Source: Eubacterium sp.
Lineage (GTDB): Bacteria; Bacillota; Clostridia; Lachnospirales; Lachnospiraceae
Assembly (NCBI GenBank): GCA_017433825.1
Contig: JAFRGL010000005.1
Location: 1 to 58,796 of the forward strand
Direction: 5' to 3'
DNA length: 58,796 bases
The translations under genes and the position numbers were made by a program. The notes under the pieces are model-generated. The model searched no databases. It worked only from the letters and a program-made list of their open reading frames with translations, and was not told the DNA's origin. Positions within the stretch are counted from its first letter, which is position 1. Every line of letters begins with the position of its first letter. Of the stretch, positions 1 through 9,673 are shown one piece after another.

Positions 1-39
1 GGGGCGGAAACTGCGCTTACCATGCCAGGTTTCCGAGCG

Positions 40-78
40 AAAGAGGGAGAGTTGTGATCAACAGAACTCTCCCTCTTT
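40..78. repeat. Perfect 14-bp inverted repeat at the left edge
   Basis: Arms 40-53 and 65-78 pair perfectly around an 11-nt loop. Neither side continues into a proper T run, so a terminator for a gene left of the window is possible but not shown. The rest of 1-195 holds a small palindrome (CCGGTTCAACCGG, 142-154). I see no gene or tRNA there. Confidence 0.5.
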
Positions 79-195
79 GAGCGGTACCCGAAATCGGGCT
101 TCGAATATTCGGTATATTTCTTTCTGCGAAGCGACCTACGGCCGGTTCAACCGGTTGATTTGCCGCAAAACAAATAATTCCACATGCTATATGTT

Positions 196-2205
196 TTATA
201 CACTTCTTCTGTAAATGGCTTCACCTACAATGGTGCCGCCCAGGGAAATGGACTCCCGGGCATTGGAATGGCCCTTGACGAAAGTCCTGACCTCCGGTTC
301 ATCCGGCGCGCCGCGGCGGATGGCCTCCGCACGCGCCGTATCATGGGCTGTTTTATGGCCCAGGGCAAACGCTTCGTCCAGGTCATAGGTAGTAAGGGAA
401 CCGTCGGGAGTATGGATAATGTAGAGGAAGCTTCCGTCCACAACACGCATGTTCACGTCGATTTCCACCGTAACGTCAATATCAGCCTTTAAAGCGCCCA
501 GGGCATTGGCCACCTCCGCATGCATCGGGATGATGCACTGCGTACCCAGGGCCTTTGCCACCTCCGGCAGGAAAACGTGGGTAGGCGCGCCTACGCCCAC
601 CAGGGCCAGGTCGGTGGTGAAACCGAAACGGCCGATGGAGAAGCCCTCCTCATGCCGGCGGTTCCAGCACTGCTCGATGATAAAGGCCATCTGGCCTTCC
701 GCATCGCCGTCGAACTCCTTCGGATACAGCCTGGTCAGAAGGATACGGACAAGGTTCCTGTACATCCGAAGCCCGATGCGGTCGTAGGCGTCATCCGCCA
801 GCTGCATTACAGAATCGTCGTCGAAAGGCAGGTTCCAGGCATGCAGCATGCAGCGGGCGGCCAGCATGGAAGCTTCGCGGTCGTATTCCGTGTAATCACC
901 CTTGATATGCATGAAGTCCGTGGGCGTCATGGCACAGCGCATGACCACGCCTTCCGATTCCAGCCTTTCCGTATCCAGGGCATACAGCTCGATGCCGATT
1001 TTGGACGGGAAATCCCGGATCATCACCGGCTTAATCTTCAAAGCTTCGATAACCTGCTGCTCCCGCTTTGTGTACCGCTCAATGTTTGCCGGCTCCTTGA
1101 CCAGGTAAAGAAATTCATAGTAGGAATTCCGCTCATACAGGTTTATTTCCAGCTCACGCGCCAGGTCTTCCTTAATCTGCGGCCAGGTTACCGCAGCCGC
1201 GCACAGCGGCGTGGCTTTACGGGTGAGCACGCTGACGCCCTGTTTTTCCAGGCGGATGGTGGTATCGCCGCCCAGGGCAAAGGTATCCACGAAGACGCCG
1301 TTTACCAGGGTGCGCCAGCTTCCGATGTTGATGCCGGTTCCGGCGGTTACCGGACGGTTGTTCCGGACAACAGACACGTCGGTGGTGGTGCCGCCCATGT
1401 CAATGATCATATAATCGGTGGAATCTGTCAGGAATTTGCCTGCGGAAATACTGGCGGAGGGTCCTGAAAGGATGGTTTCCACCGGCCGGGTATTGGAAAG
1501 GGCGGAGGACATCAGCGTACCGTCGCTTCGCACCACCGTAATCGGCGCGGTGCAGCCCCGCTCTTCAAAATCCTTCTCCGCAGCGGCAATGAATTCCCGG
1601 ATGATCGGGAAAAGCCTGGCATTTAAAAGGGCGGTGGCGCCGCGGGCCAGGACGTTGATCTTGTTGCTGATTTCATTGGCGCAGACGCATTCGATGCCCA
1701 GACGTTCTTCCACCAGCTTTTTCAGTTTTTTCTCACAGGGGGCACCGGTATTCGTGCCGTACAGTTCCGCCGCGGTCAGCGCGTCTGCGTCCTCCATCCA
1801 GCTGCCGTAATCCTCAAAAAGCTTTTCCCAGTCCGGCTCATCGATGGTAAGTCCGTCGGCGCTGGAGTGGGTGTCGATACCCCTTAAATATTCCTTCTGC
1901 AGGCCGTATTTTCCGGCATTTAAGGAAGCCAGGTGTTCGTCGCCCATGCCGAAAATGAAAAGCTTCGCCCGGCAGCCTTTGTTTTCCACGCAGGCATTGG
2001 TGGCCAGGGTGGTGGAAAGGGCCACGATATTGGCATTTCTGACATATTCTGCGGGAAGCTTGTCCAGGGCATTGCTGATGCCTACGGCGAGGTTATCCTT
2101 GGTGGTCAGGGCTTTGCCCTTTGCCAGCAGGGTGTTTGTGTCATAGTCATAGGCAACGGCGTCCGTACAGGTGCCGCCGGTGTCAATTCCGATTCCGATT
2201 CGCAT
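196..2205 (-). CDS. Hydantoinase/oxoprolinase family protein (HyuA-like)
   Basis: This 669-residue protein has the layout of the HyuA/oxoprolinase-alpha family, ATP-dependent amidohydrolases that open hydantoins, 5-oxoproline or related lactams. The N-terminal domain opens with an ASKHA-type phosphate loop (GIDTGGTCTDAV). The central domain carries a SGPSAS segment and a second phosphate loop (IDMGGTTTDVSVV). Length is normal for the family. The start is supported by AGGAG six bases upstream. The usual HyuB partner is not encoded next to it, so it may act alone or with a distant partner. It is the last minus-strand gene, behind an MFS transporter but separated from it by a terminator. The substrate cannot be read from sequence. 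Confidence 0.8.
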   Translation of the reverse strand: MRIGIGIDTGGTCTDAVAYDYDTNTLLAKGKALTTKDNLAVGISNALDKLPAEYVRNANIVALSTTLATNACVENKGCRAKLFIFGMGDEHLASLNAGKYGLQKEYLRGIDTHSSADGLTIDEPDWEKLFEDYGSWMEDADALTAAELYGTNTGAPCEKKLKKLVEERLGIECVCANEISNKINVLARGATALLNARLFPIIREFIAAAEKDFEERGCTAPITVVRSDGTLMSSALSNTRPVETILSGPSASISAGKFLTDSTDYMIIDMGGTTTDVSVVRNNRPVTAGTGINIGSWRTLVNGVFVDTFALGGDTTIRLEKQGVSVLTRKATPLCAAAVTWPQIKEDLARELEINLYERNSYYEFLYLVKEPANIERYTKREQQVIEALKIKPVMIRDFPSKIGIELYALDTERLESEGVVMRCAMTPTDFMHIKGDYTEYDREASMLAARCMLHAWNLPFDDDSVMQLADDAYDRIGLRMYRNLVRILLTRLYPKEFDGDAEGQMAFIIEQCWNRRHEEGFSIGRFGFTTDLALVGVGAPTHVFLPEVAKALGTQCIIPMHAEVANALGALKADIDVTVEIDVNMRVVDGSFLYIIHTPDGSLTTYDLDEAFALGHKTAHDTARAEAIRRGAPDEPEVRTFVKGHSNARESISLGGTIVGEAIYRRSV

Positions 2206-2241
2206 TATTTCTCCTGATTAACTGCTTACATACACAACAAG

Positions 2242-2277
2242 AAAACGGTATGCGAAAGATTTTCTGCATACCGTTTT
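2242..2277 (-). terminator. Hairpin terminator between MFS gene and hyuA-like gene
   Basis: Twelve-base arms (AAAACGGTATGC and its complement) enclose a 12-nt loop. On the minus strand the stem ends in TTTTCTTGTT, so it most likely ends MFS transcription. That implies partial or separate transcription of the downstream hydantoinase-like gene. Confidence 0.65.
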
Positions 2278-2340
2278 ATAATAACGAAAACTTATCATAT
2301 TCGCAAGTGCGGAATTGCTGATATGGCATCCCGCAAAGGA

Positions 2341-3534
2341 TTATCTTCTGTCGAAGCCCACCAGGTCTTTCCGGATAATCAAAGAGTAGACAAAGGCGAT
2401 GGCCATGGGGATAATCATTACCTTGTAGACGCTGGCGTAGGAAAGCACTTCCGATACGCCTCTGGCCATGGATGCCTCGACGACCGCACCGCCGATGAGC
2501 GGGCCGGCCAGCATGGCGATATCAATGAAAATATAGTTGGTGGACGTACCCGCGCCTCTTTTGTGAACCGGTACCTTCTTCAAAGACACCGACTGAATGG
2601 CCGGGAAAGCGATGCCGTAGCCGAAGGCGGCAATGACGGCAGCCAACAGGAACATGGGAAGCGTCGTGCTGCGGCTGATCAGAAGGAAGGCGCAGGCGAA
2701 GAAAACAATGCCCGGCAGGATAACCTTGTCAAAGCCGTATTTGTCGGATATTCTTCCCGCAAAGGGCCGGATAACCAGAAGCGAGACCGCGTTGACAGTG
2801 AAATAAAAACCGATGTTTGCCACATTCCGAAGGCCCGCATAAATGGCCAGGAAGGAGGAAATGCTGGAAACCGCTATGGAGAGCATCATCAGAAGCAGGG
2901 AATAGGGGATGGCTTCCTTGGAAATAATGGTGTTCAGACGGATTCTGTAAGGCTGCTTTTCGTGCGGCACTTCTTTCAGCCGGAAGCAGGCAATCAGGCC
3001 GATGCACATAACGCCGACACCGATGAAGAAGGTCTTGTTGAAACCCAGTGCCTGGCTTAAGTTCAGACCGATGTTCGGGCCGACAGCCTGGGAAATGGAG
3101 CTGCCGATCATATAGACGCCGATGCCGCTGCCCAGTTTGTCGGGCGGCAGGGAGTCGCCGGCCATGGCCAGACAAAGCGGGGTAATACAGCCGTGGCCGA
3201 TACCCTGGATCAGTCTTGCAACGATAATGGTGCTGACGTTGTGGGCGCAGCCGTAGATCACAAAGGCAATCATAACGTCCACCAGACAGATAATCAGAAG
3301 CTTCTTCTTGCTGAAGGAGTCGAAAGCCGGGCTGGAAAAAGGCCTTACCGCCAGGGCCGTAATAGTGAACATACTGGCTACCATACCGACCACGCCTGCT
3401 GCAGCGCCAAGGGAATAGGCGAATTTCGTAATCAGTGTATTCATCATGTTCTGGCCCATGGTGATACAGAAGTTGGTAATAAATACACTGATAAAAATCG
3501 GATTCCATATCTTATCTGTTTTTGCGTTTTCCAT
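2341..3534 (-). CDS. MFS transporter
   Basis: A 397-residue, strongly hydrophobic protein with about twelve membrane spans in two six-helix halves. The loop after the sixth span (FRLKEVPHEKQ) is charged, as is usual for the major facilitator superfamily. The family uses proton or solute gradients to move small organic molecules. The gene is divergent from a sugar-type catabolic operon, sharing a 206-bp intergenic region, so it may import that operon's substrate; this is inferred from position only. The ribosome site before the chosen ATG is weak (GGGGGT). Confidence 0.85.
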   Translation of the reverse strand: MENAKTDKIWNPIFISVFITNFCITMGQNMMNTLITKFAYSLGAAAGVVGMVASMFTITALAVRPFSSPAFDSFSKKKLLIICLVDVMIAFVIYGCAHNVSTIIVARLIQGIGHGCITPLCLAMAGDSLPPDKLGSGIGVYMIGSSISQAVGPNIGLNLSQALGFNKTFFIGVGVMCIGLIACFRLKEVPHEKQPYRIRLNTIISKEAIPYSLLLMMLSIAVSSISSFLAIYAGLRNVANIGFYFTVNAVSLLVIRPFAGRISDKYGFDKVILPGIVFFACAFLLISRSTTLPMFLLAAVIAAFGYGIAFPAIQSVSLKKVPVHKRGAGTSTNYIFIDIAMLAGPLIGGAVVEASMARGVSEVLSYASVYKVMIIPMAIAFVYSLIIRKDLVGFDRR

Positions 3535-3670
3535 AAAAGAACCCCCGTTTATTCAAACCGATCGTACAAGTAACCTTAAGCGTACACCTGCGCTTTGCGG
3601 CTGTCAAATATCTTTTGCACATTTTGCATCGGATTCCCACAGCAGATTTGATGAAAATGCGCGGCTGAAT

Positions 3671-3699
3671 TTGACTTTACTGAGTACGATTTTTAAGAT
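3671..3699 (+). promoter_or_regulatory. Likely promoter of the isomerase/transketolase operon
   Basis: TTGACT (3671-3676), a 17-bp spacer and TAAGAT (3694-3699) lie about 40 bp before the first gene of the plus-strand operon, in the divergent region with the MFS gene. Confidence 0.5.
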
Positions 3700-3740
3700 A
3701 TGATAAGAAAGGATAATTATACAGACTGAGAGGTGTTCAG

Positions 3741-5141
3741 ATGAAGAAAATCAAGCTTGGTTTTGCGCCGACCAGAAGAAGCATTTTTTCCGCGCCTGCA
3801 GCGGTGGAATATGCCAATCTGACCAGGAAGAAACTGGAAGAAATGGGCGTGGAATTCGTCGACATTGACGACATTGCTGAAGACGGACTGCTGCACGACG
3901 AGAAAGACCGGCTTCTGATAGAAGAAAAGTTCAGGAAAGAGAATGTGGACGGCCTGTTCTTCCCCCATGGCAACTTCGGTACGGAATTCGAAGTGGCAAG
4001 GCTTGCGAAAAGCATGAACGTGCCGGTGCTCCTGTGGGGGCCCAGGGACGAGTGCCCGGATGAAAAGGGCATCCGCTTAAGGGACAGCCAGTGCGGTCTT
4101 TTCGCCACGGGCAAGGTGCTGCGCCGTTTCCGCGTGCCCTTTACGTATCTGACCAACTGCAATCTTGAGGACGCAGCCTTTGAAGAAGGCATCCGCCGGT
4201 TCCTGGCGGTCTGCAGTGTGGTGAAAACCTTCCGGAAGATCCGGATTCTGCAGATTGGCCCCAGACCGAACGAGTTCTGGTCCACCATGTGCAATGAGGG
4301 CGAGCTTCTGGAGAAATTCAATATCCAGCTTTCGCCCATCCCGCTGTCCGAGCTGACCGCAGCCATGAAAACCGCCAGGGAAGAGGGCACGAAGGTGGCG
4401 GAAACCGTGGCATTCTGCCGTGAGAATTTCGAGATTAAGGTAACTGACGCCGAACTGGAAACGATAGCGGCCCTGAAGGTTGCCATGAAAAACCTGGCGG
4501 ACAAATACGGCTGCAATGCGGGCGCCATCCAGTGCTGGAACGCCTTGCAGACGGAAATCGGCATTATGCCCTGCGCGGCGAACTCCCTGTTGAACGAAGA
4601 AGGCTTCCCGGTGGTCTGTGAGACAGATATCCACGGCGCGGTGACCGCCCTTCTGGTGGAGGCGGCAAGCCTTTCGGATACCAGGAGCTTTTTCGCGGAC
4701 TGGACGGTAAGGCATCCCTTCAACGATAACGGCGAGCTTCTGCAGCACTGCGGGCCCTGGCCGGCTTCCTGTGCGGCCTGCAAGCCTGCCATCGGCTATC
4801 CCCTGGCCTTCTCTCATCCGGGCGCGTTGGAAGCGGAGGCGAAAAAAGGCCTTCTTACCATTGCCCGGTTTGACGGCGACGGAGGGGAGTATTCCCTGCT
4901 TTTAGGCAATGCGAAGGGTATTGAGGGTCCTTATACCAAGGGCACCTACCTCTGGATTGAGGTGGAGAACTGGCCCAGGCTGGAAGCGAAAATCGTGGAA
5001 GGGCCTTATATCCACCACTGCGTGGGCATTCACGAGGACGTGGTGCCGGTGCTTTACGAAGCCTGCAAATACATCGGCGTGAAGCCGGACCTTTACGATG
5101 ATATTGAACAGACAGTCATTGACCGGATACACGGAATATAA
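3741..5141 (+). CDS. L-fucose/L-arabinose isomerase family protein
   Basis: This 466-residue protein fits the FucI/AraA-like aldose-ketose isomerases, Mn-dependent cytosolic enzymes. N-terminal segments such as FPHGNFGTEFEV and LLWGPRDECP resemble the substrate-recognition part of the fold. Candidate metal ligands are the Glu and Asp of CETDIHGA in the middle and a His near the C-terminus (HHCVGIHEDV). Length is typical of the shorter Firmicutes branch, whose members act on varied sugars. It is first in an operon with split transketolase and an FGGY kinase, which suggests isomerisation of an uncommon aldose before phosphorylation and C2 transfer. The substrate is unknown. Confidence 0.75.
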   Translation: MKKIKLGFAPTRRSIFSAPAAVEYANLTRKKLEEMGVEFVDIDDIAEDGLLHDEKDRLLIEEKFRKENVDGLFFPHGNFGTEFEVARLAKSMNVPVLLWGPRDECPDEKGIRLRDSQCGLFATGKVLRRFRVPFTYLTNCNLEDAAFEEGIRRFLAVCSVVKTFRKIRILQIGPRPNEFWSTMCNEGELLEKFNIQLSPIPLSELTAAMKTAREEGTKVAETVAFCRENFEIKVTDAELETIAALKVAMKNLADKYGCNAGAIQCWNALQTEIGIMPCAANSLLNEEGFPVVCETDIHGAVTALLVEAASLSDTRSFFADWTVRHPFNDNGELLQHCGPWPASCAACKPAIGYPLAFSHPGALEAEAKKGLLTIARFDGDGGEYSLLLGNAKGIEGPYTKGTYLWIEVENWPRLEAKIVEGPYIHHCVGIHEDVVPVLYEACKYIGVKPDLYDDIEQTVIDRIHGI

Positions 5142-5177
5142 TCTAAAATAACAGATACTGACGAGGTCAGATGATCA

Positions 5178-6029
5178 ATGGATAATTTAACTGCACTTGC
5201 ATATGAAGTCCGGAAGACCGCCCTGGAGATGATTATGAAATCCGGCGGCGGCCATATCGGCGGGGATTTCAGCGAAGCGGAAATCCTGACCACACTTTAT
5301 TTTCATGAGATGAATATTTCCCCTGAAAACGCGGACGACCCCGACAGAGACTATTTCGTCTTAAGCAAAGGCCATTCCGTGGAAAGCTATTACGCCGTCC
5401 TGGCGAAGAAAGGCTTCTTCCCTGAAGAAGAAGTCATTAACAGCTTTTCACAGTTCGGCAGCGAGTTTATCGGCCACCCGAACAACGTCCTTCCCGGGAT
5501 TGAGATGAATTCCGGGTCTTTGGGCCACGGGCTTCCGGTCTGTGTCGGCATGGCGCTGGCGGCCCGCATGGACGGCAGGCCCAGCCGCGTATATACCCTC
5601 ATGGGCGACGGCGAACTGGCGGAAGGCTCCGTCTGGGAAGGCTTTATGGCGGGCGGGCATTACCGCCTGGCCAATCTGTGCGCTGTGGTGGACGTAAACG
5701 GCCTGCAGATTTCGGGAACCACAAAGGAAGTTATGAACCACGAAAACCTGACTGCCCAGGTATCCTCCTTCGGCTGGAACGTGCTGGAGGTAAACGGGCA
5801 GAGCACGGAGGAACTCATCTCTGCCTTCGGCGCGGCCCGCGCCTGCACGGACAGGCCCACCTGCATCATTGCGCATACCGTAAAAGGCAGCGGCGGCGGG
5901 GAGCTGATGGAGAATAAGGCCGCATGGCACCACAAGCTGCCCTCCCAGGCGGAATATGAGGAAATATCCGCCGGGCTGGACAGGAAAATCAAAGAAGAAC
6001 AGGCAAAGGAGGGCAGCAGGCATGAATAA
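5178..6029 (+). CDS. Transketolase, N-terminal (thiamine diphosphate) subunit
   Basis: At 283 residues this is the PP half of a two-subunit transketolase. It has GHGLPVCVGMALAARM and the ThDP/Mg motif beginning GDGELAEGS and ending in DVNGLQ. Conserved His residues occur at GGHIGG and SKGHS. The reaction moves a two-carbon ketol unit between sugar phosphates. The stop overlaps the start of the C-terminal half by 8 bp, so the two are translationally coupled. Each half has its own start and ribosome site, so this is the natural split form common in Firmicutes rather than a broken gene. Confidence 0.9.
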   Translation: MDNLTALAYEVRKTALEMIMKSGGGHIGGDFSEAEILTTLYFHEMNISPENADDPDRDYFVLSKGHSVESYYAVLAKKGFFPEEEVINSFSQFGSEFIGHPNNVLPGIEMNSGSLGHGLPVCVGMALAARMDGRPSRVYTLMGDGELAEGSVWEGFMAGGHYRLANLCAVVDVNGLQISGTTKEVMNHENLTAQVSSFGWNVLEVNGQSTEELISAFGAARACTDRPTCIIAHTVKGSGGGELMENKAAWHHKLPSQAEYEEISAGLDRKIKEEQAKEGSRHE

Positions 6030-6966
6030 GATTCCCAACAGGCAGGCCATCTGCGAAGAACTGATGCGCGCCGCATCCTCTGACCGGGATATCATCGCGC
6101 TTTGCAGCGATTCCAGGGGCTCGGCATCCATGACACCCTTCTTCAATGCATTTCCGGCGCAGTCCGTGGAGGTGGGCATTGCGGAGCAGAACCTGGTCAG
6201 CATTGCCGCAGGCATGGCGCATCTGGGCAAAAAATCCTGGTGCTTCTCCCCGGCATGCTTCCTCTCCGCAAGGAGCTATGAGCAGGCGAAGATAGACGCG
6301 GCCTATTCAGACACCAACGTCAAGCTGGTGGGCATTTCCGGCGGTATCAGCTACGGCGCTTTGGGAATGAGCCATCATTCCTGCCAGGACATTGCCGCCA
6401 TGAGCGCGCTGCCCAATATGCGCGTCTACCTGCCCAGCGACCGGTTCCAGACCGCGAAGCTGGTAAATGCCCTGCTGGCGGATGAAAAGCCTGCCTACAT
6501 CAGGGTCGGCAGGAACCCGGTGGAGGATATTTACGAAGAAAACGACTGCCCCTTTGAGATGAACAGGGCAGTCCGGAAAGAGTTCGGCAGCGGACAGGAA
6601 ACGGTAGGACTTATCGCCTGCGGGGAAATGGTATATCCGGCTCTTCAGGCGGCGAAGCTGCTGGCGGAGAAGGGCCTTCGGGCCGTGGTGCTGGACATGT
6701 ACTGCGTGAAGCCCCTGGATACGGACGCGGTGCTGGCCCTGGCAAAGGAAGCAAAACTTCTGGTTACGGCAGAAGAGCATTCGCCTTTCGGCGGGCTTGG
6801 CAGCATGATCGCTTCCGTTGTCAGCGCAAACACACCGGTGAAGGTGGTGCAGGCAGCGCTGCCGGACGACCATGTCATTACAGGAAAATCCCCGGAGGTT
6901 TTCGCGTATTACGGACTGACCGGCGAGGGCATTGCAAAAAAGGCGCTGGAAGCCTTGAACGCATAA
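6022..6966 (+). CDS. Transketolase, C-terminal (pyrimidine-binding) subunit
   Basis: This is the Pyr plus C-terminal domain half of the two-subunit transketolase, 314 residues from the ATG at 6022. That ATG is chosen because it follows GGAGGGCAGCAGG and overlaps the N-half stop; the reading frame is open further upstream but without a ribosome site. The catalytic glutamate that activates ThDP lies in EVGIAEQNLVSIAAG. The C-terminal domain contains the usual EEHSPFGGLG segment. Within the operon it would work with the isomerase and FGGY kinase on a sugar phosphate of unknown identity. Confidence 0.9.
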   Translation: MNKIPNRQAICEELMRAASSDRDIIALCSDSRGSASMTPFFNAFPAQSVEVGIAEQNLVSIAAGMAHLGKKSWCFSPACFLSARSYEQAKIDAAYSDTNVKLVGISGGISYGALGMSHHSCQDIAAMSALPNMRVYLPSDRFQTAKLVNALLADEKPAYIRVGRNPVEDIYEENDCPFEMNRAVRKEFGSGQETVGLIACGEMVYPALQAAKLLAEKGLRAVVLDMYCVKPLDTDAVLALAKEAKLLVTAEEHSPFGGLGSMIASVVSANTPVKVVQAALPDDHVITGKSPEVFAYYGLTGEGIAKKALEALNA

Positions 6967-6982
6967 GGAGAACGCGTAAGAA

Positions 6983-8473
6983 GTGAACCAGAGATATATT
7001 ATCAGCATCGACCAGAGCACCCAGGGCACCAAGGCCCTGCTTCTGGACTATGAAAAGGAACTGCGGATTCTGACCCGGGCCGACCGGCCGCATGAGCAGC
7101 TGGTCAATGAAAAAGGCTGGGTCAGCCACAATCCGGAAGAAATCTATGAAAACGTTGTCGGCGTGGTGAAAGACCTGATGGAGAAGGCCTTCGTATTACC
7201 GGAGCAGGTGGCGGCCCTTGCCATATCCAACCAGCGGGAAACCTCCCTCATCTGGGATTCCAGGACCGGGAAGCCCCTGGCGGACGCAGTGGTCTGGCAG
7301 TGCAGCCGGGCTGCTGACATCTGCGGGCGGGATTATATTGCGGACAAGGCGGATATAATTGCCGCAAAAACCGGCATCCCGCTTTCTCCCTATTTTCCTG
7401 CGGCCAAGCTTTGCTGGCTGCTGGAAAATACGCCGGATGCGGTGACGCTTATGAAGGAAGGCTTCTTAAGGATGGGCACCGTGGACACGTGGCTTGTTTA
7501 CAGGCTTACCCAGGGCAGGGAATACCGGACGGACTATTCCAATGCGTCCCGCACCCAGCTTTTCAACATTCACACCCTGCAGTGGGATGAAGAAATCTGC
7601 GGGCTTTTCGGTATCGACCCGGCCTGCCTTCCTGCCGTGACGGATTCGGACGCCTGTTTCGGCATCACCTCCTGCGGCGGCCTGCTTCCGCAGGGCGTGC
7701 CCATCGCAGCGGTGCTGGGGGATTCCCATGCGGCCCTTTTCGGGCAGAACTGTGAAGCACCGGGACAGACAAAAGTGACCTACGGCACCGGATCCTCCAT
7801 TATGATGAACGTCGGAAGTACGCCGTCAGCAAGCACCAAAGGCCTGGCATCTTCCATAGGCTGGGTAAGAAGCGGCAGACCGGTTTATGTACTGGAGGGC
7901 AACCTGAACTATACTGGCGCGGTGATTACCTGGCTTACGAAGGATTTGAAGATTGCGGACAATGCCTGGGAGACCTCGCCCCTGGCGGAGGAGGCCCTGC
8001 AGGATGACGACGTGTATTTCGTTCCCGCGTTTTCGGGCCTAGGCGCGCCTTACTGGGACAGCCATGCAAAGGCCGCGATTTCCGGCATGGACCGCACCAC
8101 AGGCAGAAATGAGCTGGTCCGGGCAGCCCTGGAGAGCATTGCCTACCAGAGTGGAGACGTCATTTCCGCCATGGAAGAGGACTCCGGCGTGAGAATCAGA
8201 GAAATCCGCGTGGACGGCGGCCCGGTGGCAAACCGGTTCCTGATGCAGTTTACGGCGGATATCCTGGACTGTGCGGTCAGCATCCCGGAAGCGGAAGAGC
8301 TGTCTGCCATGGGCGTCGGGCTTCTGGCCGGGATAACCTTGAAAGTACTGCCGGAAGATATCCGGGAAACCTTTATCCGCCGCCGGAATATCACGCCTTC
8401 CATGGCGGACGGAATGCGGAGGAAGAAGCTGTCAGGCTGGAAAAAGGCCGTGGAAAGCGTACTGTCACGGTAA
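6983..8473 (+). CDS. FGGY-family carbohydrate kinase, glycerol-kinase-like
   Basis: This 496-residue protein follows the glycerol kinase pattern: N-terminal phosphate loop IDQSTQGTKALLLD, the NQRET segment with VVWQCSR, TYGTGSSIMMN, SGLGAPYWD, and VDGGPVANRFLMQF near the C-terminus. FGGY kinases transfer the ATP gamma-phosphate to polyols or ketoses. The family match is strong, but specificity is open: the glycerol kinase loop reads DQST where glycerol kinases have DQGTT, and the context is a sugar-isomerase operon. The start is GTG, 12 bases after AAGGAG, just past the transketolase stop. Confidence 0.85.
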   Translation: MNQRYIISIDQSTQGTKALLLDYEKELRILTRADRPHEQLVNEKGWVSHNPEEIYENVVGVVKDLMEKAFVLPEQVAALAISNQRETSLIWDSRTGKPLADAVVWQCSRAADICGRDYIADKADIIAAKTGIPLSPYFPAAKLCWLLENTPDAVTLMKEGFLRMGTVDTWLVYRLTQGREYRTDYSNASRTQLFNIHTLQWDEEICGLFGIDPACLPAVTDSDACFGITSCGGLLPQGVPIAAVLGDSHAALFGQNCEAPGQTKVTYGTGSSIMMNVGSTPSASTKGLASSIGWVRSGRPVYVLEGNLNYTGAVITWLTKDLKIADNAWETSPLAEEALQDDDVYFVPAFSGLGAPYWDSHAKAAISGMDRTTGRNELVRAALESIAYQSGDVISAMEEDSGVRIREIRVDGGPVANRFLMQFTADILDCAVSIPEAEELSAMGVGLLAGITLKVLPEDIRETFIRRRNITPSMADGMRRKKLSGWKKAVESVLSR

Positions 8474-8530
8474 TGTTGAAAAACGTCAGGAGTGCTGCAC
8501 GGCAATGAACTGTAAAGGAGAAGAAACACT

Positions 8531-9661
8531 ATGGCGGAGAAAATCCTGATTGCCACCGGCGACATCGGCCCGAACCGGCCGGATGCGGGGGAAATGTTCG
8601 AACAGGTGAAAGGCGTACTTAAGGAAGCGGACCTGGTCTTCGGCCAGCTGGAGCCCTGCCTGGCCTCCACCGGAAGCCCTGCGGCCCAGCCCAGGCTTCC
8701 CATGCGCTGCAGGCCGGAAAATGCGAAGGTGATAGCGGATGCGGGTTACGACGTGATTTCCTTCGCCACAAATCACTGCATGGACTGGGGAAGGCCCGCG
8801 TTTTTCCAGACCATTTCCCTCATCAATGAGAATGGCATGGCCGCCGTCGGCGCAGGGGCGAACCTTGCGGAAGCCAGGAAACCGGTGATTAAAGTCCTGG
8901 ACGACGGCACGAGGGTCGGATTTCTGGCCTACTGCTCGATCCTGCCCCAGGATTACTGGGCAAATTCCGAGCGGCCCGGGGCGAATCCCTTACGAGGCGT
9001 GACCGCCTATGTGCCCAAAGAGCACGACCAGCCGGAGACCCCGGTGCGGATGTTTTCCTTCCCGCATCCGGACGATCTGGACAACATGCTGGAGGATATT
9101 GCCCGTTTAAGGCCGCAGGTGGATATCCTTGCGGTTTCCTTCCACTGGGGCATTCATTTCATCCCCGCGGTCATCGCCTATTACCAGAAATACGCGGCCC
9201 GCTTTGCCATTGACGCCGGCGCGGACATCATTATCGGCCACCATGAGCATATCCTGAAGCCGATAGAGGTGTACAAAGGAAAGGCGATCATTTACGGCAT
9301 GGCCAACTTCGCGCTGGAGGGCCCGGAGCGGTTCTTTGAAGGAGAAGGGGATTTGAGGGATTCCGCTTCCCATAAGGATATCGCCGCACTGAATCCGGAC
9401 ATGGCGGTAAAGAAACGCACAATGCCCGACGATTCTTACAAATCCATGGCGGTGAAGTGTTATATAGAAGACAAAAGAATTAAAAAAGTGACCTTCCTGC
9501 CAGTGCAGCTGGATTTCGAAACCAACATTCCCCGGTTCCTGAAACGGTCGGATCCGGAATTTGACGAAATCGTGCGCTACATGACGGATATCACCATTGA
9601 CCAGAAAATAACGCCGCATTTCGCTGTTGAAGGCGACGAGGTACGGATAGTTACGGATTAG
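8531..9661 (+). CDS. CapA-family metallophosphoesterase-like protein
   Basis: This 376-residue protein has the CapA/PgsA calcineurin-like fold motifs in order: ATGDIGPN, GQLEPCL, FATNHCMDWG, SFHWGIHF and GHHEHILKP. The His/Asp/Asn set matches the di-metal site of the family. No signal peptide or membrane anchor is visible, unlike the poly-gamma-glutamate CapA proteins, so it is probably cytosolic. Its place between the sugar kinase and a glycyl radical enzyme suggests it processes a phosphorylated or esterified intermediate. That role is inference. Confidence 0.75.
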   Translation: MAEKILIATGDIGPNRPDAGEMFEQVKGVLKEADLVFGQLEPCLASTGSPAAQPRLPMRCRPENAKVIADAGYDVISFATNHCMDWGRPAFFQTISLINENGMAAVGAGANLAEARKPVIKVLDDGTRVGFLAYCSILPQDYWANSERPGANPLRGVTAYVPKEHDQPETPVRMFSFPHPDDLDNMLEDIARLRPQVDILAVSFHWGIHFIPAVIAYYQKYAARFAIDAGADIIIGHHEHILKPIEVYKGKAIIYGMANFALEGPERFFEGEGDLRDSASHKDIAALNPDMAVKKRTMPDDSYKSMAVKCYIEDKRIKKVTFLPVQLDFETNIPRFLKRSDPEFDEIVRYMTDITIDQKITPHFAVEGDEVRIVTD

Positions 9662-9673
9662 GAGGAGCAGACT

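Noticed and set aside
1-195. tRNA or small RNA at the left edge (TTCGAAT and TTCAA loops)
   Set aside because: The loops are not flanked by complementary five-base arms in a cloverleaf arrangement; only simple palindromes remain.
5178-6966. Transketolase in two frames, possibly a frameshifted gene
   Set aside because: Each half has its own start and ribosome site with a short overlap, which is the natural two-subunit form.
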